From: Vanilla planifolia
Lineage: Eukaryota; Streptophyta; Magnoliopsida; Asparagales; Orchidaceae
NCBI GenBank assembly: GCA_023846275.1
Contig: CM043877.1
Coordinates: 13,809,107-13,873,106, forward strand
DNA length: 64,000 nt
Reading direction: 5' to 3'
Part shown: positions 48,057 through 58,100 of the stretch, piece after piece
How the letters are laid out: every line of letters starts with the position of its first letter
Position numbering within the stretch: the first letter of the stretch is position 1
Notes under the pieces: generated by a model
The model's database searches: none
The model's input: only the letters and a program-made list of their open reading frames with translations
What the model was told of the DNA's origin: nothing
Position numbers and translations under genes: made by a program

Positions 48057-49454
48057 TCAAACATTTAACCCAACACTGGCCAAGTTCCTGAGCTCATCAA
48101 TAAGACGAATCAAATCAGCCTGAGACGACCCGCCCACCGCCATCGCCCGCCTCGCCTTCTTCCTGAGCTCCGCCGCCCTCCCCCGCAGAGCAGAAGCCTC
48201 TTCCCCTCCATCCATCAACCGAGCAACCGCCTCCCGAATCCTCGACCCACTAATCACACCCTTGTCCTCCTCCCGCATCCCCCACTCCTCCGCACCCACC
48301 GGCACGCCGACGCGCAGCACGTCTATTACCAGCCTCTCGTTGTAGAACTGCTCTGCAAACATCGGCCAGGTGACCATCGGCACGCCGAAGCTCACCGACT
48401 CTACAACCGAGTTCCACCCACAGTGCGTCATGAACCCACCAACCGCGCCGTGGCCAAGCAGCAGCAGTTGGGGCACCCATCCTCTCACAAACATCCCCTT
48501 TCCCTCTTCCCTCGTCCCCACTCCCTCCTCCGCTGCATCTCCCCTTTCAATCCATAGAAAAGAACAGTTGGACTCTTGCAAAGCCGACAGAACCTCTCGC
48601 GATTGCCTGTCCGTCATCTTCGCTAAAGTTCCAAAGCAAACATAGAGAACAGAGCAGGGGGGCTTGGAGTCCAACCAAGCCTTCAGGGCTCTGCCGCTGG
48701 GAGCACGGCTTCCCCGGCCGACCACCTCTTCGAAGTGCGCGTTCGCCAGGGACACCGGCCCGACTTGCCACGCCTTCCGCCCCATCATGGTCCGGAAGAA
48801 ATCTGCGTAAGCGGGTTCCATTTCGTAGAAGCTGTTCACCACCGCGCCGTAGCTCAGGAGTTCGGACTCCACCACCCGTTCCATGAACTCCCCGAACCGG
48901 TTTCTTCCCTTGGCCGAGTCGTGGATCTGAGACCTCCTCATCGCAATGGCGTGCGGAAGCCCGGGAAGAAGCAACTGCGAGTCGTCCACCGATTCGCACT
49001 GGCCCAGGGCATGCAATGCACAGAGCGGGAAGAAACCCATGCCGTGAAAAACAATCCTCGGAATGCCGAGGGCGGCGGCGACGTCGCCGGTCCAGGGAAG
49101 GAAGGTGTCTGATACGAGGCAGTCGGGGCGGTGGGAACGGAGGATCCGTTCGAGCCATTCGCTGAGAGTGTTCATCGATTCGAAGAATTCGGTGGAATGA
49201 GCGATGCTTGGTAGGGAGGTGAGGTCGTTATAGGGACCGGGGGGCGGAGGAAGAGATATTAGGTCGATTGGAGTAGGAGACGGTCCATCGTCGATCATTT
49301 GGTGGAGGAGAGGAATGGTTGAAGGAAGGACGAGTATGGTAACGGATACGTCATGGCGGGCGAAGAGCTTGGCGATGTCGACGAGGGGGAGGGTGTGGCC
49401 GGGGGACATCAGTGGGAAGAAGAACACGCGCAGTTGTCGAGGCGGACAGCCCAT
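48057..49454 (-). CDS. UDP-glycosyltransferase, UGT73-like
   Basis: Complete intronless gene for a 465-residue family-1 glycosyltransferase that moves a sugar from a UDP-sugar to a small molecule, normally in the cytosol. The catalytic His is His20 (PLMSPGHTLPLVDIAKLFA), and Asp116 (LVSDTFLP) is placed as the usual activating Asp. The 44-residue PSPG donor-binding box runs from Trp326 to Gln369 (WVPQ, HCGWNS at 344-349, ESVSFGVPMVTWP, AEQFYNE). Gln at its last position is usual for UDP-glucose users. The AKLFA motif and FYNERLVIDVL after the box point to group D (UGT73), which includes glucosyltransferases of phenolics, steroids, triterpenes and ABA; the acceptor cannot be told from sequence. 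The start fits the family and is the first ATG in frame. No signal peptide or membrane segment is seen. Length is slightly short of the usual 480-500, mainly in the N-terminal half. Confidence 0.96.
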   Translation of the reverse strand: MGCPPRQLRVFFFPLMSPGHTLPLVDIAKLFARHDVSVTILVLPSTIPLLHQMIDDGPSPTPIDLISLPPPPGPYNDLTSLPSIAHSTEFFESMNTLSEWLERILRSHRPDCLVSDTFLPWTGDVAAALGIPRIVFHGMGFFPLCALHALGQCESVDDSQLLLPGLPHAIAMRRSQIHDSAKGRNRFGEFMERVVESELLSYGAVVNSFYEMEPAYADFFRTMMGRKAWQVGPVSLANAHFEEVVGRGSRAPSGRALKAWLDSKPPCSVLYVCFGTLAKMTDRQSREVLSALQESNCSFLWIERGDAAEEGVGTREEGKGMFVRGWVPQLLLLGHGAVGGFMTHCGWNSVVESVSFGVPMVTWPMFAEQFYNERLVIDVLRVGVPVGAEEWGMREEDKGVISGSRIREAVARLMDGGEEASALRGRAAELRKKARRAMAVGGSSQADLIRLIDELRNLASVGLNV

Positions 49455-49574
49455 CTGAACCGGCTCTCTGTCAAATGGAGACGGCTCAAATGAACCACAT
49501 GATGCAGATAAATAGTTTCACAAAGTCAAATCTCTCCAAGTTGGGAGTAAAAAACCATGGTGTTGTTCACGTTG

Positions 49575-49750
49575 ATGTTATTTAAATAAAAAATAACTAC
49601 GTTGCGAGCTTCTCCAAACCTACCTGCTGCAGCCATAAAAAAGATCGGGGAAAGACGCGCGCCGCTATGCTGTCGCTTCAGCGCGCGCGCGCGTGCTGAC
49701 TGGCATGGTGAAGGCACTACGTGGGGACAAATCTGCGCGCGCTTAGTCAA
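49575..49750 (-). promoter_or_regulatory. UGT promoter region elements
   Basis: TATTTAAATA (49,579-49,588) is a TATA-like candidate about 125 bp before the start codon. A W-box core TTGACT on the minus strand lies at 49,745-49,750, and a (GC)6 alternating run at 49,681-49,693. W-boxes bind WRKY factors and are common in stress-induced UGT genes; control here is inferred. Confidence 0.4.
49681..49693. repeat. (GC)6 alternating run
   Basis: Thirteen alternating G and C bases, followed 40 bp later by GCGCGCGC. Alternating purine-pyrimidine DNA of this kind can adopt the Z form. It lies about 230 bp upstream of the UGT start. Confidence 0.85.
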
Positions 49751-50021
49751 CGTCTTTTGCATGCAAAGGAGACGACTCATTTTTCCTGGTACAGATCTTA
49801 GATTTCAACAAGTATTTCATAGCGTATTTGTGTTTTGAGGATGTGCATTTATCTAGTCATCTATGTGCATTTGTTGTCATAATTCCATCACATGTGACAA
49901 TGTCAACCTTTTTTTTTGGAAATAATAATAATGGTCAAAAAATACAAAATTCATTTCTTATAGAGGTTCGTACACATAATTATAATGTAAAATAAAAACA
50001 AGTTGTTTAGGAAGGAGTATA

Positions 50022-50438
50022 TCCTAATCCCAAGTACAATCATAAGAAAATGTATACTTAGCCATCCAATTCACTTCACAGCTACTTTCTCGCAGAATGT
50101 GAGAGAGTCTGAAAGTAGTAAATGAGTAGCCATTTGTAACAAAAGAAGTATATCGCTACCTACAATGTGACAAAAAAATACTTTGAAGAGTTTAGAGACC
50201 ACCTCCATGGAATCAGGCGCAATTTAAATTGTAGAATGATGTAAGCCAAGTTGAAAAACACAACGCAAGACATAAAAATGGCCTCCTCAACATGTGAAAC
50301 AGAAGCAGAGTAAACTTGTCGACCAATAATCTTTAGCAGTTTTCCACAAGTATCTCGCATAACAATACCCATAGCCGTAACATCATTTTCACTAAATGCT
50401 GCATCACAATTAAGTTTAATCCAACTGTTAGGGGGCAA
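50022..50438 (-). pseudogene. LINE RNase H domain, decayed
   Basis: Minus strand begins NSWIKLNCDAAFSENDV and continues MGIVMRDTCGKLLKIIGRQ, clearly matching the start of the RNase H of the other LINE (WIKVNCDVA...GVVVRDCSGKPL). After SHVEEA the open frame drifts; the expected SDSMEVV-like and terminal SHILRESSCEVNWMAKYTF segments are found in other frames at about 50,180-50,220 and 50,040-50,110. At least two frame changes are therefore present. The last segment ends at a TAG near 50,022. Confidence 0.8.
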
Positions 50439-50754
50439 AGACTACAACATAGAAGGGGTAACATTCCACCCAAAGGGGTGGTTAAACTTTTGACAATCCA
50501 ACTTGTAAGATTTAGCATAAATTGTATACATATAATATGTAAGATCCACAATTGCATTAGATAGCCTAGCTTTGTTGTGGTGCAACTTCTCGTTTTGATA
50601 AGACTAGGAAAAGTAAAATGAGTAGGCAATGCAACAAACAATGTCTTCCATGGCATGAACTTTATCGTACCCAGCCATCCAGTTAAGAAAATAAAAAAAC
50701 AAATTAATATCTTAATGCTAAAATTGATCCAAAGCACATCCAAAACCACTACAG

Positions 50755-50960
50755 GATGCATTTTTAAATAGCAGCTATCGTCGTACAACCCCTAAAAATA
50801 TGTTGCAGTGATTCATCTTTAAAACATCCACATAGGCATAAAGTTTCAAGTCCAATGTGTCGATTATATAAAAATTGTCAAGTTTGTAAAACATTCATAA
50901 GCAGCCTCCAAAGAAAAACTTGCACACAGGGTTGAATTGAAAGTTTCCAAATCTAGGAAA
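50755..50960 (-). pseudogene. LINE zinc-binding (zf-RVT) region
   Basis: Minus-strand translation near 50,760-50,880 reads RHIGLETLCLCGCFKDESL and QHIFRGC, the zf-RVT pattern with paired Cys, His and final Cys. Just upstream, FNPVCKFFFGGCL corresponds to the usual KVFLWR segment. It lies in a different frame from the RNase H part and contains a stop. This domain links the left LINE piece to the RT piece at 61 kb. Confidence 0.75.
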
Positions 50961-50979
50961 ATTGCGATGTTCGGCTAGC

Positions 50980-50984
50980 ATGCA
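50980..50984. repeat. Target-site duplication of chromovirus, left
   Basis: ATGCA directly before the LTR; the right flank (60,342-60,346) reads ATACA, a four-of-five match, as expected for a 5-bp duplication with one later change. Confidence 0.6.
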
Positions 50985-51676
50985 TGTCAGGCACCCCACC
51001 TTACCAACTACAGTAAATTAAGGATGCTGCATAAGAAATAATCTCGAGTGAGGACAAACCATGCCTAGGTGGGGACCCGACGGTGAGACAATTCTAACCC
51101 TCGAACCAATCTGGTATATTTTGAAAACATTTTAACCAAATCCATACCATGGAGCTGAAATGAAAACATGTGTATATTAAACTGTATATATATACAATAA
51201 ACCACAAAACTGAAGTACCAAAAAAAATACCAAAATGAAACCAAATCCACTCCCACCATAAATCTATCCCCTCTCACATGTCAGGAGTATAGTCCTCTCC
51301 TGTACTATTATAATCCCCAGCTCTCGGTGTAGTGGATACATGACCTGTGATGAAGCACTAATGAGACATATATATCTCAGCAGATAAATCCATTATGTAA
51401 CCAAGTAAAATAAATCTCCCGATATAAAAGACAAGCCGTGAAACATGATAAAACAAAATCCATCTCATAAGCGGTGAAAAATAAACCATATGAATACCTT
51501 CTTATCAAATGTCATGCAGTATCAAAAGTAAACCAGATAAACATGTATACCAAATTTCCATTTCCATTATTTTATATGTTATATACTTACTGGGCCCGAT
51601 TCCCTTTTGAATCATCATCCTCTGGATCCAATCATCATATCAAATGACCTTCAGCCGGCATCCATCCAGTTCATAA

Positions 51677-51887
51677 CACTAGGCAGATATCTGATCCGAA
51701 GACCGATACCCTGCGATCTCATCCGCTAGGCCTAGTGCCACCAGGCAGGTATAGTACTGATACCCTGCGATCACATCCGCTAGGCCTGGTGTCATCAATA
51801 TATACGGAGGTCATGGTACACATACACACTAGGCAGATATCTGATCCGAAGATCGATACCCTGCGATCTCATCCGCTAGGCCTAGTG
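51677..51887. repeat. Internal LTR tandem block
   Basis: CACTAGGCAGATATCTGATC...GCTAGGCCTAGTG occurs at 51,677-51,737 and 51,827-51,887, with a related, diverged unit (GATACCCTGCGATCACATCC...) in between. The other LTR has a single copy at 58,792-58,852. Each unit ends in the palindrome CTAGGCCTAG. Confidence 0.85.
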
Positions 51888-52405
51888 GTGAGGATAATGT
51901 CTCCAGGAATCCAATTTTCAATTTTTATTTTCCAACCATGTCACACATGTGATAAATATGCCAAAACCATATCAATATGTCCAACCAATTATATTTTATC
52001 TCATATTATGCTTTTTGTTTCAATTTCCTTTTTGTCATCTTTTATGCTTTCAGTTCAATCAGAAAATAACACCATAAAACATATATCAAGCCATGAGATA
52101 AAAGTCATGTAAAGAAAAACTGTAATGCAGCCCATAAGAAACCATGTATCGAAACATAAATAAATACTATTGTGCTATATCACAGGTTACGAATTTATCT
52201 ACCTGGATCTATTATTGCAGGACCTCTATTCTCAATTTCTGGAGTCCCTACAAGGTCACATGTGCAAAATAATTAAAATAAATAAAAAAGGTTTTAAGTC
52301 ACAAAAACAGCTTTCTAAAAGCCCTGCCAAATACTTCCCGAAATCCCCAAAAAAAATCCCAATTTTTCTCCTTGTTTCTCGCCGCGCCTGGACCGTGCGT
52401 CCGCT

Positions 52406-52557
52406 GAACCGGCCTGCGGTTCAGCTCCGCGGTTCAGCCGACTGAACCGCCCCTCTCTCCCTCTCTCTCTCCTCCGCCTCAGCCTGAACCAGGTCTCTCT
52501 CTCCTCCGCCTCAGCCCGAACCGGGCGCCTTCCGGTTCGGTTAACCCGAACCGGTTC
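52406..52557. repeat. GAACCG/CGGTTC cluster in LTR
   Basis: Eight copies of GAACCG or its reverse complement in about 150 bp, including a perfect inverted repeat CCGGTTCGG-TTAAC-CCGAACCGG at 52,532-52,554. The other LTR has the same layout (inverted repeat at 59,497-59,519) with one copy fewer. It lies next to CT-rich direct repeats (TCTCTCTCTCCTCCGCCTCA twice). Confidence 0.85.
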
Positions 52558-53373
52558 AAACAGGATCATCCCTGTTTCTCACCCGACGCTGCTTCCCTCT
52601 CTCCTCGCCGCCGCTCGCGTCCGGCGGCTTCTAGCCGCTTCCACGGTAAATTTCTCGTTTCCCCGAATCCCTCTCCGGGAAATACCAAGCTCCTCTCGAC
52701 TTCTTTCGCACTCCTCGACGACCAGTTTGCCGGAAAAACATTCCGCATCTCGCGGCCGACAACTCCGGCCACTCCTTCGGCAACCCAATACGTCTCCGGC
52801 CGAAAATAACCATTCGGCCGGCCTCTCTTACTCTCCCCCCACTCAACAGAACCCCAATACAGCAAAATAAAACGAACCATCTTACCTTGCCGCAGTTTCT
52901 CCGGCGAGCTTCCCAGCTTCCGTTAAATTTTCGGCAACTTTTCGCAATCGCTCAAAATTTTCCAAATAGCTTCTGTGCTTAAGAGGATTAACTCACCCGG
53001 GCTGATATCCTCGCCCGGGTGGACACGTATGTGTTAATTATGCCTTGTACCGACACGTTCGTGATTGTTTTGCAGAACACCCCCTGAACTTTTCCAAATT
53101 ACAAATCTACCCTGGCCTGGCCGACAATTCCATATTTACAAATTTACCTTCCGCCATCCGATTTTAAACTAAATCGGAAATCCTAAATTGCAGATATATC
53201 CCGGATCTGAAATCTTGAAATTACAAATATATCCAAAACTTTAAAAATTCATAATTAATTATCCAAAATTCCAAAAATTACAAACTTACCATCGTTGGAC
53301 TCGTCTCAAAGAGCTCTTCCTATTGGAATGATCAAATTAAGCTTTTTTTTTTTTAAAAAAGAAGGCTGTTACA

Positions 53374-53388
53374 ATCTACACCTCTTAC
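53374..53388 (-). other. Polypurine tract of chromovirus
   Basis: Minus strand reads GTAAGAGGTGTAGAT immediately before the 3' LTR (which starts TGTAACAGCC), the place where the plus-strand primer tract of the family lies. Confidence 0.6.
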
Positions 53389-53414
53389 AAAAATTTCGTC
53401 CCGAAATTTAGAAA

Positions 53415-56400
53415 AGCTCCGGATACTGATTGATCATATCTGTTTCCACTTCCCAGGTAGCTTCTCTTTCTGTTTGACCATTCCATAGGACTTTAACCAT
53501 AGGAATGATTTTATTTCTGAGCTTTTTCTCCTGCCTATCAAGTATTCTCACAGGCAGTTCGGGATATGTCAAATCCATTTGAATTTACATATCTGGGTCC
53601 ATATAACTAACAACATGGGAGGGATCTGAAACATATCTTCGCAAAGATGAGACATGGAACACATTATGCACACCTGACAATTGAGGAGGCAAAGCAATTT
53701 GGTATGCCACTTGTCCAACCCTTCTTAGGATTTGGAAAGGACCAATGAATTTAGGCTTCAATTTTCCTGCTCTTCCAAACCTTATGACACCTTTTGTTGG
53801 ACTTACCTTGATAAGAACATGTTCCCCCTCGTGGAACTCAACCATTCGATGTTTTGCGTCATAATACTTCTTTTGTCTGTCCTGAGCTGTTTTTATTCTG
53901 TCTTGAATAATTCTGATCTTTTCTGTTGCTTCTTCAACAAATCCAGGACCGAGCAAATTTCTTTCCTTCCCTTCATTCCAGCACAAAGGTGATTGACATT
54001 TTCTCCCATACAGCGCTTCATAGGGTGCCATCCCAATGCTGGACTGATGGCTATTATTATAAGCAAATTCCACCAAAGGTAAGTGGCTTTCCCAATCTCC
54101 ACCAAAATCCAAGATGCAAAGTCGTAGCAAATCTTCCAAGGTTTTGATAGTTCTCTCTGTCTGACCATCTGTTTGAGGATGAAAGGCTGTGCTGAAACGC
54201 AATCTCGTACCAAAAGCTTGATGCACATTCTTCCAGAAGTGAGAAGTAAATTTAGGGTCTCTGTCAGATATAATGACTTTTGGAATCCCATGCAATCTGA
54301 TAATCTGACTCACATATACCTGAGCTAACTTCTCTGCAGAATAAGTAGTTTTAACAGCTAAAAAGTGAGCAGATTTTGTTAGCCTATCAACAATTATCCA
54401 GATTGAGTCATGACCTACAGGTGACCTAGGCAAACCGATCACAAAATCCATTGCCACTTCCTCCCATTTCCATTCTGGAATAAGTAATGACTGCAACAAC
54501 CCCCCAGGTTTTTGTTGCTCTCCTTTCACCTGCTGACAAATTAAGCATTTTTTAACCCAGTTAGAAACATCCTTCTTCAATCCTGGCCACCAGTATTGTT
54601 GTCTCAATTCTTGATACATTTTATTCTCGCCTGGATGTATTGAATATCGAGAGTTATGAGCTTCCTTTAATAACAAATCCCTAAGTTGTTGATGTGCTGG
54701 TATGCATAACCTGCCTTGAAATCTAAGTAAACCAGCCTGGTCCAATTGAAAAGTAGATTCCTGTCCTTCCTGAACCCTCTGTATTATCTTTTGCAATTCA
54801 AGATCTTCTCCCTGATCGTCTTTAATAGAGGCCAACCAATCTGGTCTTACTGATAAGTGTGCCAGCAAAGCCGTATTTCTTCGAATATCTACTTCTAGTT
54901 GTAATTTATCCATCTCAAAAATTAATTGTTTTTCTTCTGTGATAGTCAAAATGCTACTAATACTAGCTTTCCTGCTAAGAGCATCAGCGACCACATTCGC
55001 TTTCCCAGGATGGTAAGTGATTTCCACATCATAATCTTTAATAAACTCCAGCCACCTTCGTTGCCTGAGATTTAGTTCCTTCTGAGTAAAAATATACTTT
55101 AAACTCTGATGATCAGTGAAAACCACACACTTAACTCCATACAAATAATGCCTCCAGATTTTTAAGGCAAAAACTACAGCTGCTAACTCCAAATCGTGCA
55201 CAGGATAATTCTTTTCATGTATCTTAAGCTGTCTAGATGCATAAGCAATTACTTTCTTATGTTGCATCAATACACAGCCAAGACCTTGCAAAGATGCATC
55301 ACTGTATATATGATAACCTTCTGTGCCTTCTGGTAATGTTAGAATTGGGGCTGAAACCAATTTATTCTTCAATATTTGGAAGCTATCTTCACAAGCTGCA
55401 TCCCATTCAAACTTTATTGCTTTTCGCGTCAAATTTGTTAAGGGTGAGGCTATTTGGGAAAAGCCTTTCACAAACTTTCTGTAATACCCAGCCAAACCCA
55501 AGAAACTTCTAACTTCTGTTACTATTGTAGGCCTTGGCCAATCTACAATGGCAGAAATCTTCTGAGGATCAACTGAGATTCCTTCTGCACTCACTACATG
55601 CCCCAAAAACAAGACCTTGGACAGCAAAAATTCGCATTTAGAGAATTTAGCAAATAACTGATTTTCTTTCAAAGTCTGCAATGTTAAATGTAGATGTGCA
55701 GCGTGTTCTTCTAGGGATTTAGAATATATCAATATATCATCAATGTAGATAATGATAAACTGATCTAAATATTTCTTGAACACGCGATTCATCAAATCGA
55801 TAAAAGCTGCTGGTGCATTTGTCAGTCCAAAAGGTAGCACTAAAAATTCATAGTGCCCATACCTGGTCCTGAAAGCTGTTTTGGAAACATCTTCTGTCTT
55901 AATTTTCAGTTGATGATATCCAGATCTCAGGTTAATTTTTGAAAATATTGCTGCTCCTTGCAACTGATCAAATAGATCATCAATCCGCGGCAAAGGATAT
56001 TTATTTTTGATAGTAATTTTGTTGATTTCCCGGTAGTCAATACACATGCGAAGACTACCATCTTTCTTCTTCACAAACAAAATAGGTGCACCCCATGGGG
56101 ATACACTGGGTCTGATAAATCCCTTGTCTAATAATTCCTGAATTTGCACCTTTAATTCTTGAAGCTCGGCTGGTGCCATACGATAAGGAGCTTTGGAAAT
56201 TGGCTCAGCGCCTGGAATCAACTGAATTTCAAATTCTATTTCTCTATCAGGAGGTAATCCAGGCAACTCTTCTGGAAAAATGTCTAGATATTCCTGAACA
56301 ACTGGTACCTCTGTGGGTTTACAAAATTTCATGTCCAAATCCACAATAGATACCAAGCATCCTTCGCATCCTTTGCCAAGTAGCTTTTGTGCCTTGAGCA

Positions 56401-57958
56401 TAGATATTAAAGGAATTTTCCTTCCTTGGCCGAAGTAAATTAATTTATCTTCCCCAGGGATTTGAATTTCAATCCGCTTTTCATAGCAATCAATTTTCAC
56501 TTTATGATCAAACAGCCAATCCATGCCAAAAATTACATCAAATTCTGTAATAGGAAGAATATGCAATAATGTCAAGAATTTTCTTCCCTTGATGTATATC
56601 TCTTCTTCAATAAAATTCTCCACTCGGATATTATTTCCATCAGGCATTTTAACCATTAACAGGTCCTTCACAGGTTGCAACAAAATATCTAGCTGACTCA
56701 ATATACGAGTCGAGAGAAAAGAGTGTGATGCCCCACAATCAAAAAGAACAGAGACAGGTAAACTTTGCAAAGAGAGCATACCAGTGATAACATCTGTAGA
56801 ATGTGGAGCTTCCTGCTGAGTAATAGAATAAATGCGAGCCTGACCTTCCCTGCCTGTTGCCCCACCATGGGCTGCGCTGCCTGAAGTTGCCATAGATCCA
56901 CGGCCTCTACCATGGTTCGCACTCCCTCTGCCTCCACTGGTTGGGGTATTGGCAGCTTTCATGTCTGATACTTTAGGGCAATCTCGTGCCATGTGCCCTA
57001 TTTCATTACATAAAAAACATTTAATTGGTCGCACAAAATCAAATCTGCACTCCCCTGTATGCCATCTACCACAACGCCCACATCGACTGGTCCCACTAGA
57101 ACCAAAACTAGTCCTACTGGTACTAGGTTCATAAGGTCTGAACCTACTGAATCTGGCATAACTAGTACCCCCTCTTCGGGAAAAACTGGGACCACCTCTC
57201 CTCCCTGTGAGTCTGGATGTAGATCCTGAAAAGCTTCCCTTTTCTCTCCCTCTACTAGTCTCCAATATGCCCAACTCCAACTCAACTGTACGGGCACTCT
57301 CTAATTATTCTATATAGCTCGTGGTCCGTACAGCCACCAATGCTGCCCGGATATCATCACGCAGACCTCTTCGAAACATATAACATCGCTGCTCTTCTGG
57401 TGTTACCAAGTGAGGTACGTATCTGGCTAGATGTGCAAACTTATGTTCATAGGCAGTGACTGACAGATTTCCTTGCCTGAGATTACTTAATTCCTCCCTC
57501 ATCTTGGCTTTAATAGATACTGACATAAACCACTGTTCAAACTCCCCTGTGAATTCTTCCCAGGATATTTCTTTCATTGGCCGACCCATAAATCTGGTTC
57601 TGTGGCGCAAACTCCACCAAAGTTTAGCAGCATCTTTCAGCATAAGCACCGCTAAAGCCACCTTCTTGTCTTCTGGGCAAGACATGCCTTCGAATATAAT
57701 ATTCATTTGATCTAACCAATTCTCAGCAATCATTGGATCTTCCTCTCCAGCAAAATAGGGTGGATGCATCCGCTGGAACTGATCCACCACCAGGTCAATA
57801 GATGCCTCAGTGACTTGATTACTGGTGCCTCCGATAGATCTCAGCAACGAAACAAGGGTTTGAGCCAACTCTTGTTGTGTGTCCCCTTGCTGCTCTTTAC
57901 CGTTGCCCTTATCCATGTTTCCTGACTCAGATCTCTCCTTGGCTTGATTATACTGCAA
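53415..57958 (-). pseudogene. Chromovirus gag-pol-chromodomain coding region
   Basis: Fossil coding region of the young Tekay-like element. Parts in transcription order (right to left): gag capsid region at about 57,300-57,960 (LWWSLRHRTRF, YMFRRGLRDDIR); zinc knuckle near 56,980-57,020 ([14 protein letters not shown]); protease near 56,740 (ASHSFLS); reverse transcriptase at about 55,600-56,200 with YIDDILIYS at about 55,730-55,750; RNase H at about 55,000-55,400; integrase with its zinc-binding region near 54,510-54,660 and catalytic core at about 54,000-54,450; GPF-type C-terminus near 53,700; chromodomain at about 53,415-53,580. Chromodomains of this clade guide integration towards marked heterochromatin. 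The region is almost intact, with about two breaks overall. Confidence 0.92.
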
Positions 57959-58080
57959 TCCTATAAAACCAGGAAGGCATATAGAAATTTATAGCAGAAA
58001 TAGAAGCTAAAAGTACATATAAGACTACAATGCATGTGCTGTGTAAGTGTCCTCACTCACATTTTCCACCTAATCCTGAA

Positions 58081-58097
58081 CCAAGGCTCTGATACCA
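58081..58097 (-). other. Primer-binding site (Met-tRNA) of chromovirus
   Basis: Minus strand reads TGGTATCAGAGCCTTGG starting three bases inside the 5' LTR end. TGGTATCAGAGC is complementary to the 3' end of plant initiator Met-tRNA. Confidence 0.92.
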
Positions 58098-58100
58098 CCT

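Larger units (their letters stand above)
49909..50984 (-). mobile_element. Old L1-type LINE, 3' part (left of nested insertion)
   Basis: The 3' section of a minus-strand LINE whose 5' section lies at 60,342-63,260; a chromovirus sits between them. The minus strand reads a zf-RVT zinc-binding region, then RNase H, a short 3' UTR and an A9 tail (T9 as written, 49,909-49,917). Compared with the LINE at 26.7 kb it is AT-rich and carries several frame changes, so it is older. Both belong to the RNase H-bearing plant L1 group. Confidence 0.88.
50985..53373 (-). repeat. 3' LTR of chromovirus (2389 bp)
   Basis: Matches 58,101-60,341 almost base for base from TGTCAGGCACC to GGCTGTTACA. It is about 150 bp longer than the other LTR, because a short repeat block at 51,677-51,887 is present here in more copies. 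All open frames inside it are chance frames that also appear in the other LTR. Confidence 0.95.

Noticed and set aside
48547-49158. 203-codon frame on the same strand as the UGT, other frame
   Set aside because: Shadow of the UGT coding region; the family motifs are all in the 465-residue frame.
52170-52880. Several open frames of 60-104 codons in the left LTR (and their twins near 59,135-59,845)
   Set aside because: They lie inside LTRs, are present in both copies and have no protein similarity that I can see; GC-rich DNA produces such frames by chance.
58081-58100. Met-tRNA-like sequence as a tRNA gene
   Set aside because: Only the 12-17 bases of the primer site match; there is no cloverleaf, and position next to the LTR explains it.
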